From: Kiloniellales bacterium
Lineage (GTDB): Bacteria; Pseudomonadota; Alphaproteobacteria; Kiloniellales; JAKSBE01
Direction: 5' to 3'
DNA: 55,643 nucleotides
NCBI GenBank assembly: GCA_030066685.1
Contig: JASJBF010000023.1
Span: forward strand, 1-55,643
Shown here piece after piece: positions 32,545-43,200 of the stretch. Below the pieces are notes generated by a model, which searched no databases, was not told where the DNA came from, and worked only from the letters and a program-made list of their open reading frames with translations. The translations under genes were made by a program, and so were the position numbers. The stretch's first letter is position 1; every line of letters begins with the position of its first letter.

Positions 32545-33036
32545 TCAGCGCAGGTAGATGCGGACCTCGCCGATCGCCGAGCTCAGGTTGGTGGTCGCGG
32601 AGAGCGAGAGCCGCTCGGGCGCCAGGCCCAGGTCGCCGGCCAGGTAGTTCAGGACCCGCTCGGCCTGCTGCCGGGTCAGGGTCTCGGCCCGGCTGCGCTC
32701 GTCCGGGCTGCCGCGGCCGGGCCGCACCGCGACCAGGTCGAAGCGCGCCTCGGGGCGCAGGCGCAGGACCTGCTCGACGGTCTCGCCGAGCGGCGTCTCG
32801 AAGGCGATGTCGGGGCGGTCGCTGCGGATCACCATCAGCGGCTCCAGCGCCGTCTCCTCGATCGCCGCCACGTCGCCCGTGGGCAGCGGAATCGGCTCGG
32901 GCGCCGGGGCCGCGCCCCGGGCCTCGATGCCTTCCGGCGGGCTGTCGGGCCAGAGCGTCTCGTCGGCGAACTGGCAGGCCGCCAGGCCCCCCGCCAAGCC
33001 GCCCAGAACCAACGCCCGAAGCCACCAGCCGCCCAT
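32545..33036 (-). CDS. Lipoprotein with a degenerate OmpA-like C-terminal domain
   Basis: 163 residues from ATG 33036, GGAGAGG upstream. Lipobox LAAC with Cys21. After a Pro/Ala-rich linker (about 40-60) the domain from ~85 reads IAFETPLGETVEQVLRLRP, FDLVAVRPGRGSPDERSRAE, TLTRQQAERVLNYLAGDLGL and PERLSLSATTNL, with the helix-strand order of peptidoglycan-binding OmpA C-terminal domains. The usual Asp and Arg that bind meso-diaminopimelate are not clear, so peptidoglycan binding is only a possibility. It is the last core-like gene before the tRNA. Confidence 0.75.
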   Translation of the reverse strand: MGGWWLRALVLGGLAGGLAACQFADETLWPDSPPEGIEARGAAPAPEPIPLPTGDVAAIEETALEPLMVIRSDRPDIAFETPLGETVEQVLRLRPEARFDLVAVRPGRGSPDERSRAETLTRQQAERVLNYLAGDLGLAPERLSLSATTNLSSAIGEVRIYLR

Positions 33037-33313
33037 CGCAGCCTCTCCGTTTCCTCTGTCCTGCCGCGCCCGACTGTGCGAATCGGCACGGCCCGCCTGC
33101 CGGCAATCTAGGGCATTATCCGATCTGATGGAATCGCTTCGCGATGCATCCGGCCGGATGTAATGCCCTTTTCGCAGTGTTTTGGCGCAGGGCTCCCGGC
33201 CGGAGCCGCGTGCGTCTGATCGGGACCTGCGCTGTGGGCGAGTGGCCGCCTTCGGCACCTGCGTCGGGCGCCGGCGCAGCCAAAAAGCCCGCCGAACCGG
33301 CCCGCGCAGGAGG

Positions 33314-33341
33314 CTTGCATTGCCACAGGGCAATCGATAAT
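33314..33341 (+). promoter_or_regulatory. Possible promoter of tRNA-Arg
   Basis: CTTGCA (33314-33319), 16 bp, then GATAAT (33336-33341), about 57 bp upstream of the tRNA. Both hexamers are partial matches to the alphaproteobacterial consensus. Confidence 0.45.
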
Positions 33342-33397
33342 CTCCGCCCGCCTTGAGCCGGGCCTCCAGCGGCCCGGCCCAAGCCTCCATCGCCAGC

Positions 33398-33474
33398 GCG
33401 CCCGTAGCTCAACTGGATAGAGCACCTGACTACGGATCAGGAGGTTGGGAGTTCGAATCTTCCCGGGCGCGCCA
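33398..33474 (+). tRNA. tRNA-Arg (anticodon ACG)
   Basis: A 77-nt cloverleaf with encoded CCA. Acceptor arms GCGCCCG/CGGGCGC, D arm with AGCTCAACTGGATAGAGCA, anticodon stem CTGAC/ATCAG-type around TACGGA giving ACG, T loop GTTCGAATC. Base G73 before CCA. Everything to its right looks accessory, and tRNA 3' ends are common integration sites. Confidence 0.95.
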
Positions 33475-34291
33475 GGATTTCAGAGACTTCTAGAAGTTCA
33501 GACCTCGACTTTGCTTTGCTAGCAACCAGCTAGCAACTTGTAAGTCGAGCCTCGGCGTTCGCCCAAGCTGCGCAAGCCCAGAAGATGCGACACTCCGCAA
33601 CCTCACGTCCTGCAAGGACCTCTGCGGTGAGATTCTGAGTTCGATCGGTCTCCATCGATCAGACTGGATGTGTCTGGCCGCTGCCTCAGGAGCGGCAAAG
33701 GCTTTGAGTGCGAGTCTCCAATCCGCAGCCGCGACATCGGACTCCAGTCACTTCGTCAACGCATCCGCCTTGTGGAAAAGATGGCCCGCTCTTTGAGCAA
33801 ACTCCTGGAATTGCAGATGTCTTAACCAGTAACACTCTGAGTTGCTTTTTTTAGAAATACACGCTATGATAGTTCGCAAAATCCGGGCGATGGCACTGCC
33901 GAATTCGAGCAGCCAGAGAAGAGGCCGGACTCCGACGGCAACCAGCCTGGAAACCAAGAAAAGAGGCACACGCTCGCCCAAAAGGACAGGGAAGGGGGAA
34001 GTGTCGTGCAAGGAACGCACGACGGCTTGGCAGGATCCCACTACAGTCGTGCAGACACCTCGCGACAAGTTTCTGAATTTATTATCTTAATTTTCTTTTC
34101 TCCTGGGGCGATGCAGTCTGCGGGGGGCGCAAGCGGCGGCACGTGTCTCCCGTCACTGGGTTCCCGCCTGAGGACTAGTCTCCGCTTCAAGGACCAATCC
34201 GACAAAACGCCGACCTCGCTTGCAAGGGTTCGGCGCCGGGTCGCGACACACCACGGCTTGGCGCGATCTGCGCCTGCCAAAAGGAGGGGTC
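33475..34291. other. Non-coding region between tRNA-Arg and the Rhs gene
   Basis: About 800 bp of moderate GC. No integrase or integrase fragment is recognisable in six frames. ORFs at 33748-34068 and 33842-34090 have no ribosome-binding site or family resemblance. An AT-rich patch (34070-34105, TTATTATCTTAATTTTC) is the most likely promoter area for the Rhs gene. I see no second copy of the tRNA 3' end in the window. Confidence 0.5.
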
Positions 34292-37200
34292 ATGCGTAGG
34301 ATTAAACTTAAGATTGCATCAGTTAGCGCGGCGAGCGTTTTCGGTGCCGCCTGCCTCCTCCTGGTGCCTGGGTGGGGAGCGAAGCTGACGGGTCTCTTCC
34401 CCGAGGTCGATACCCAGTTGATTCGCGCGGCGTCCGCACAAAGCACCACGGTGCCGGTCGCCAAGGCGGGTCGAGATCTCAAGGCGGCGCCCGGCAACGT
34501 CGTCGTGTTGGACGGCAGCGCTTCGAACGACGCCGACGGAGACCAGCTCGCCTACAGCTGGACCTTGACCTCTGTGCCCACGGGCAGTCTCGCGGCCCTA
34601 TCCGACGCCTCGGCGATCCGGCCGAGCTTCGAGGTCGACCTCGCCGGCGATTACGTCGCGCAGCTGGTCGTCAACGACGGGACCCAGGACAGCCCGGCCG
34701 ACACGGTTGTCGTCAGCACCGACAATCTCGCGCCGGTCGCCGATACCGGCACCGCTCAGACCGTCGCGCTGGGCGCCACCGCAACCCTGGACGCGACAGC
34801 GTCGAGCGACGCTGACGGCGACCGACTCACCTACACCTGGTCTCTGACCCAGATCCCGGCCGGCAGTGCCGCGGTCCTCTCCGATCCCGCGGCCCTTCGG
34901 CCGAGCTTCACGGTCGATCTCGGTGGCGACTATGTCGCCAGCCTGACGGTCGACGACGGCGTCGCGACCAGTGCCGCCGCCGAGGTCGTGGTCTCGACGA
35001 CCGACAGCCTTCCCGTAGCGGACGCCGGACCGGAGCAGCCGGCCACGGTCGGCCAGAGCCTACGCATGCGCCTCGACCGCAGCTTCGACGTCGACGGCGA
35101 CCTGATCACGCGCTTCAACTGGGCTCTGATCGCCAAGCCCTCGGCAAGCACCGCGGCCTTGACGCCGGCCGAGGGCGACGGCGGGCTCTCGGCGGGGACG
35201 CTGCCCGCGCTGACCCTCGATCAGGCCGGGACCTACGTGGTCCAACTGGGCGTCGAAACGGAGGGCGGCGGCAGCCAGTTGGACACCGCCGTCATCACGA
35301 CCGGAAACGCCAAGCCCGTTGCCGATGCCGGCGCGGACCAAACGGTTCTGCCGGGCGACTTCGTCGTGCTCAACGGCGCCGGCGCCACCGACCGCGACGG
35401 CGACGCTTTGTCGTACAGCTGGGCACTCCTGTCTGCGCCCGCCGGCAGCACGGCGGTTCTGAATGCGCCCGGCGAGGTGACTCCCGGCTTCACGGCGGAC
35501 CTGGCCGGGACCTACGTCGCCCAGTTGATCGTCAGCGACGGCACGCTGCAGAGCGCGCCCGACACGGTCGTGATCACGACCGACGACGCGCGGCCCTTCG
35601 CTGCGGCGGGGCCCGACCAGCGGGCCAGCGTCGGCACGACGCTGCAGCTCGACGGCAGCGGCTCCGGCGATGCCGACGGCGATGCCCTCACCTACGACTG
35701 GAGCCTCATCGGCCTGCCCTCGGACGGTGGCGGCGGCGGCTTCGCCGTGCTTAACCCTCAGACCGGCACGGGCTCGATCCCGGGCTATGCCCTGGGCGCG
35801 GAGGACGACCGAGTCCTGATCGTGGGCGTGGTGACCAACACGACCGCGACCAGTGCGATCGACGTCCGATTTGACGGCACGCCGATGCAGGAGGTCGTCA
35901 ACACCACGAGCTTCTCCATCCGGACGGCGCTGTTCCAGCTCGTGGAGGCGGATCTCGGCGCCGGCGCCCGTAGCGGCGACATCACGGTCACGGTGAACGG
36001 CTCGACACCCATCGTGACCGAAATCACGGCCTTCTACCTGACCGGTATCGATCAGACCCGCCTGGCGCGCTCGACCATCAGCTCGGCCCCGCTCTTCGGC
36101 TCCGCGACCTCGGCCACGACCACCCTGACGCCGCTGAGCGACCAGACCGTCGTGATCAGCATCCTGGGCCTCGGCAGCAGCCAAATCTGGACCCCCGGGG
36201 CGGGCGAGACGGAGATCAACCTTCGCGCCGGCTTCAACGGCGCGATCGGGGCCAGCTTCGAAGAGGCGCCGCTGGCCGAGCCCGTGAGCATGAGCTGGTC
36301 CGGCCCCTCGGCGCCGACCCCGACGATCATCCTGGCGACCTACGGCCTCCTTTTCGGAGGCGGCGGGGGCGGCCTCAGCCTGGCCGAGCTCGACGACCCG
36401 AGCCTGCCCAACCCGAGCTTCCTTCCGGACCTGGACGGCAGCTATCTCGCGCAGCTGATCGTCAATGACGGCAGCCTGGACAGCGCCCCGGACCTCGTCC
36501 TGGCGTCGACCGAGAACGGCCGGCCGCTGGCCAAGGCCGGCAACGACCAGACGGTTGGCGGTGGCGACCTCGTCACGCTCGACGGCAGCGGATCGAGCGA
36601 CCCCGACGGCGATGCCGTCACCTTCAGCTGGGCCCTCCTGCAGGTGCCGGAGGGCAGCGCGGCGGCACTCAGCGATCCCGGCGTCGCGCGGCCGACCTTC
36701 ACCGCGGACCTGGTCGGCAGCTATGTCGCCCAGCTGATCGTCGCGGAAGCGGCGGGCGAGCAGCTGGAGAGCGACCCGGTGACGGTCCTGGTCACGGTCG
36801 CGAACACCGCGCCGGTCGCCGATGCCGGGCCGGATCGGGTCGTGCGGACCAACATCTTGGTTCAGCTCGACGGTTCGGGCTCGAGCGATCCGGACGGCGA
36901 CGCGCTGAGCTTCAGTTGGACCTTGGTGACCAAGCCCCTGAACTCGACTGCCGAGCTGGTCGGCGCCGACACCATCGATCCGCAGTTGGCGCCCGACCTG
37001 GCCGGCGACTACGTGATCGAGCTGGTCGTCAGCGACGGCCTCGCCGCCTCGGCGCCCGACAGTGTCACGATCACAGCGACCGACCAGGCGCCGATCGCCG
37101 ATGCCGGCCCGGACCAGAGCGTCCAGCCCGGCGCGCTGGTCAACCTCGACGGCTCCGGGTCCTTCGATCCGGACGGCCAGGCGATCAGCCTCTCCTGGCG

Positions 37201-40200
37201 CTTCACCACCCTGCCCGGCGGCAGCACCGCCACCCTCGCCGGCGCCGACACGGCGACGCCCAGCTTCACCGCCGATGTGGCCGGCATCTACGTCGCCGAG
37301 CTGACCGTCTCGGACGGCGCCTTCGATTCGCTCGACACGGTGGCCGTTCGCGCCGTCGTGGCTTCGACCAACAACCCGCCAGTCCTCGACCCGATCGGCA
37401 ACCAGACGGTCGCCTTGGGCTCGACCTTGTCGCTGAGCCTGACGGCGAGCGATCCCGACGGCGACGATCTCGCCTTCACGGCATCGCCGCTTCCGCTGCC
37501 CGCCGGCGCCAGCCTCAACAGCGCCACCGGCGCGTTCACCTTCGCGCCCGACGAGACGCAGGTCGGCGACCTGCAGATCACCTTCATCGTCACCGACGGG
37601 GTCCTGAGCGACTCCGAGGCGATCACGATCACGGTCCAGGCTGCGCCGCCCGGCGGTCAGACGGCGCTCGCGGGCCGACTCCTGGACACGAACGACTTCG
37701 TGAACAGCATCGAGACGCCGGTGGTCGGCGCGACGGTCTCGATCCTGGGCAGCGGGGTCACGGCCACCAGCGACGCGAACGGCAACTTCACTTTGACCGG
37801 CATTTCTGGCGGCAGTCAGGTCTTCGATATCGATGTCTCGACCGCGAACCTCGCGCCGGACGGCTCGCCCTACGCGGGCTTCCGCGAGGCCTTGCAGCTG
37901 ATCCCGAACGTGACCAACGTCGTCGAGCGTCCCTTCTTCCTGCCGCGCGTCGAGACCGCCAGCCTGACGACGGTCGATCCGGCCGTCACGACCGTGGTCG
38001 AGAACACCAGACTCGGAATCCGCCTGGAGATCCCGCCCGGCTCCGCCAAGAACACCGACGGCACGGACTTCACCGGGCAGGTCTCGATCTCGGAGGTGCC
38101 TCTTGCCCTCGCGCCGGCCGCCCTGCCGGAGGAGCTGGAGCCCGGCCTGCTGATCACGATCCAGCCCGTGGGCGTGATCTTTGATCCGCCGGCACCGATC
38201 ACCTTTCCCAACATCGATCAGGGAAGCCCCGGAGAGCTCTTCGACGTTTGGTCCCTGGATCCCGAGATTGGGCAATTCGTCATCGTCGGGGTCAATGAGG
38301 TCAGCGGCGATTCGGCGACGCTCGATCCCGTCGTCGGTGGCATAAGGCGGGCCGATTGGCATCTTTCCATTCCGCCCGCTCTGGCGGGGGATAGCAGCGG
38401 AAACAACGGGAAAAATGAAGACCCTGACAACTGTCCTGACTGCAACTCGGGCTCCACGACCAGCCCGGCCGATGGCAACCTGTCGATCTCCCACGATCTC
38501 GTCAGTTACCGGTCTTTAAGCCAAGCACGAGATTTGCGGCTGATATACAACAGCAAGCTTGCAGACCCGCGCCCGATCCTTTTCACCGATGCGACAATCT
38601 CGAAGTTCGCTGCCTTCCCCTCCCTGCTCTCGACACGCCTGCGCGTCGCGGGCCAAAGCCAGGACGTGGAGGTCTTCACGACGACCGCCGGGCTGTCGAG
38701 CGTTCAAGATGAGACGGTCCGTCAAGCGGTTCAATTCGATGCCAGCCAGGTGGCCACGGGCGTTTATCCCTACCAGCTCTTCGTCACGAGCAACTACACC
38801 CGCTCCCGCCTGTCCTCTCGAATCACGGGCGACTTGCTCATCAATAACCAGAAGAACAGCGCTTTCGGCGCCGGCTGGACCTTGGAAGGCCTCAGCCGCA
38901 TTCATGCCGACGGTGCCCGCCTGGTTCTGACCGAGGGCAACGGCGCCATCCTGCGTTTCTTTCCCACGGGGGAGCTGGACTTTTCGAACCGCAAGGATTT
39001 CGGAGAGGATCCGAACAGCGACTTCATCACCTCTCCCTTCGTCGGCGACATTGACGGTGACGGCAAGGTTGATGTTCTGGTCGAGAAGCTCGTCGAGAAC
39101 GTCATCGAAGTCTACATCAATGACGGACGAGGAAGGTTCGCGTTCCGGCAAGCGCTGCCGGGCAATCAGGTCACCGGCGAGATGGCCGTCGGCGATTTCA
39201 ACGGCGACGGCATCAAGGATATCGCCGCCGCGACCTTCCAGAACGAGCTCTACTATTTCAAGGGTCTGGGATCGGGCTTCTTCGCGGACGGCATCCTCGC
39301 CGTTACGAGTTCGGCGACCATTCCCTATGTCACCTCCGCAGATTTCGATCTCGACGGCATCGATGACATCCTCTGGGACATGAACGTGATCAAGGGAAGC
39401 GTCACCGAGACCTTCTCGATCGATACCGCGCTCATCGGGTTCAGAGGCCGCGGGGCGGCGATCGCGGACTTCAACAAGGACGGTCTCCCAGACATCGCTC
39501 GCGCGTTGCATGATTCGGACCGGCTTGTTGTGGCGCTCAATGTCGAAGGGCAGTCCAATTTCTCCCAGACGACAATCAACGACGTCGGCGCGGTCACGTC
39601 GTCGCAGTCGCCCAGCACCATCCGCCTCATCGCTGCGGGTGACGTCAACGGCGACAGCAACATCGACATCGTGTTGCGGAACGGTTTCCCCGAACAGACC
39701 GTCTCGATCCTTCTGGGCGATGGCCTGGGTGGCTTCGCGCCAAGGTCTATTTTGAACACCACGGGCAGCGGGAACGTCGTTGATGTCGCAGATCTCGACG
39801 GCGACCGGTCGAACGACATCTTCGTCGGTGGACCGACCTCAGTTGTACATCTTGGCAACAGTCTCGGGGATTTCTCCGCCGGCATCGGGATAACGGCCTT
39901 GGCCGGTGGGCAGCCCAGGGTGCTTGGTGACGTCGATGACGATGGACTTGTCGACCTCTTCACGACGCGCGCAAGCGCGGCGGATCCAGACTCGGCTTTT
40001 TCCATCCACCTCAATGGGGCCGCGGCAACGCCACTCGAGTTCGCAGCACCGGCCGGAGATTTTTCGGCTCTTGTTAGAAATCCAGACAGTAGCTTCACGC
40101 GTCGGCTAAGGAACGGGACAGAGATCAACTACGACCCTGAAGGCCTGCAGAGTTCCATCGTCGATCCCAACGGCAACACGACTTTGTACACACATGATGG

Positions 40201-43200
40201 AGATGGGCGCCTCCTTTCTATAACCGACCCCGTCGGTCTCGCAACGTCATTCACCTACGCGGCTGGGCTTCTGTCGAGTATCACCGATCCTGCCAACCGA
40301 GTAACGAGCTTCACGCAGGATTCGGCCGGAAACCTGATCCGGATCACAGATCCGGATGGCTCCTCAAGGCGATTCGACTACGACGAGCGCAATCTGCTCA
40401 CATCACAGATCTCCAAGCGCGGCTTTGCAAGCGACTACGGTTACAACTTCGCCGGGCAGAACACCTCTAGTAGCCTGCCTGATGGCGCTGTCGTGGCAGT
40501 GAGCCCTGCAAACACACTTGGCTTGGTGGATCCTTCGCTAGGACAAGGCACGGAGACCAATCCTGCACCGAATGTCAGACCCGAAACTGCGGTTGGAACC
40601 TTCTCGGATGCTCTGGGTAACCCCGTGGAATTCTCGGTGAACGTCTTCGGATCAACGACAGAAACCTCAGATGCCCTTGGCCGGACTACCCAAGTTGAGC
40701 GAGATCAGAACAACAATGCAGTAGTGATCACAACGCGCAACGGACGTGTCGATGAGTTCCAATATGACGACCGTGGCAACGTGATTTTGGAGCGCAATGC
40801 GGTCGGCACTTCTCTTCAACGTGAGAGACGATTTGAGCACGAAGACCAATTCAATCGGCTGGTCCGTCGCGTGGACTTCGCTGGGAACGAAGAAAGGTTC
40901 GAATACGATGCCTCTGGGAACATCAAGAAGACGATTGACCAGAAAGGCGGCGAAAGAACCTTTGAATATGACAGCAAGGGCTTGCTTCTGTCGACGACGG
41001 ACGAACGAGGGAAGGTTCTTACGCTCACCTACGATAGCCTCGGCAATCTGGAGAGCGTAGTCGACCCCGAAGGCAGCACGACAGTCTTTGAGAAAGATCC
41101 GGCGGGCAATGTCGTTCGGATTGTAGAGGGGGCAGGTAGCATCGCAGAGCGTGACGCGACTGCAAGCTATGATTCGATGAACCGAGTTCTTTCCGCGACG
41201 AATGGAGAGGGCGCAACAACGGCTTTCGAATACGATGCGGCGGGCAATTTGGTCGAGAGAATATCTGCGACCGGTGAGGTTCTGAGGAGGGCCTACGATG
41301 AGCTGGAACGGGTCATCGAGATTGACGACCCGATCGAAGGCGCCACTGAGTTCGTCTACGACTTCAATGGCAACCTAATCGAATCGGTCGATGCGCGCGG
41401 CGGATTGACCACGTTCGAGTACGACGTTGTGGGGCAGCTCTTCAAGTCAGTGGACGCAATCGGTGGCATCGAGGAGCTCGATTACGATCCCAACGGCAAT
41501 TTGACCAAGATTACCAATAGCTTGCTTCAAGAGACCATTTTCTCCTATGATCTTTTCGACCGGCTCGAATCAGAGGTGGATCATCTCGGCAATCAGCTAA
41601 GCTTCGAATACGATCCCCGCGACAATCTTACAAGGACTACAGAGCCGAGCGGTGACAGCTTCGTAATTGACTACGACGAATTGTCCCGAATCACACGTGT
41701 TACGGCGCCGGACGACGTTATCGATCTGTCGTATGACGCCAGAGGGAACGTTCTGACGCTGTCTGACAACGACAGTGCCCTGATCTTCACCTATGATGGA
41801 GTGGGCCGTGTCCTCACCGAGGCCACGGCAGCGGGGGGCGTCCAGCCGCTGGTTACCTTGACCAATACGTATGATGAGGTCGGCAACAGGGTCGCGCTTT
41901 CCGATACCGAAGGGGGCGCGACACAGTTCGCCTTCGACGCGGCCGGTCGGCTTACACGGCTCATCACCGCCCTGAGTCAAGCCATCGACCTCACCTACGA
42001 CCCAGCGGGGCGCTTGGAGGAGGTTGCCTATCCGAACACGACCGTATCGGCGTTTGGCTACGACACTCGTGGCCGGTTGACGCAGCTTGACTACAAGCGA
42101 GGGTCGACGCCGTTCGCGACCTTCACTTATGCCTACGATGCGATCAGCAATATCACCTCTATTGATGAGGGAACTCAGTTCCGTGCATTTCAATATGACG
42201 CGCTCCAAAGACTGACGGCTGGAGGTTCGGATGGGCTAACGGAAAGCTATTCCTACGACCTTCTCGGCAACAGAACGACATCACACCTATCCATTTCACA
42301 TACGCACGACGGCATCAATCGCTTGTTGGAGGACGAAGATTTCACCTACACGTATGACACTGACGGGAATCTCGAAAGCAAGACGAGGAAGACGAGTGGT
42401 GCGGTAACGACGACCTATACTTACAATGCACGAAACCAGCTAGTGCGCGTAGATCTGCCTGGAGGAGGGGTCGCTGAATACAAGTATGACGCAATTGGCC
42501 GTCGGATCACAAAGACAGTCGATGGTCTGACTACATCCTTTATCTACGATGGCGAGAATATTCTTCTTGAATTCGATGATGCTGGTGTTCTGTCGGCACG
42601 CTATGACTATGGGCCGGGCCGCGACCGCCCGCTGGTGCAGACACGGGGTACTCAGAGCTTCTTCTTTCATGCAGACCATAGAGGTTCGGTACGCAGGATC
42701 ACGGATGGGTCGGGGTTCGTGGTCAACTCATATAGCTACGACTCCTACGGAAACGTCGAGTCGGCGATCGAAGGTGTTGCGAACAGCTTTACCTTCACCG
42801 GCCGTGAGCGGGACGTTGAGACCGGGCTCTATTTCTATCGCGCCCGATACTATGACCCAACGAGCGGCCGATTCCTGAGCAAGGACCCCTTGGGCCTTGC
42901 CACAGGCGACGCAAATTTCTTCCGCTACGTCGGAAACAATCCCATCAACCGTGTGGATCCGAGCGGAAGGTTGCCCTTTGCGCTGCCTTTCGCTCCGCAA
43001 GCGGCGGCGGCTTTCGTCGCGGCGGCGAAGGTGTTCGTGGAGGTTGCAGTAACGGCAGGCGTGGCGGTGCTAGCTGTCGTCCAAGGGGAGCGGCTTGTCG
43101 AGCAGGCGACCACGAGCAACAATGGTGATGGCAACGAGGGCGGGAAGATCTTGCCCTTCCCACCTCCATCTAGAGCTAAGCCCACGACCGGCGCAGGGAC

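Noticed and set aside
33748-34090. Small ORFs on both strands after the tRNA as integrase remnants
   Set aside because: No Arg-His-Arg-Tyr motif pattern, no ribosome-binding site.
34460-37370. Possible CRISPR or satellite array in the Rhs gene
   Set aside because: The periodicity (~285 bp) is protein-level PKD repetition with diverged codons, not identical DNA repeats with spacers. No CRISPR array was found anywhere in the window.
35060-38494. 1,144-codon ORF antisense to the PKD region
   Set aside because: Shadow of the repeated GC-rich plus-strand gene; no domain, no start context.
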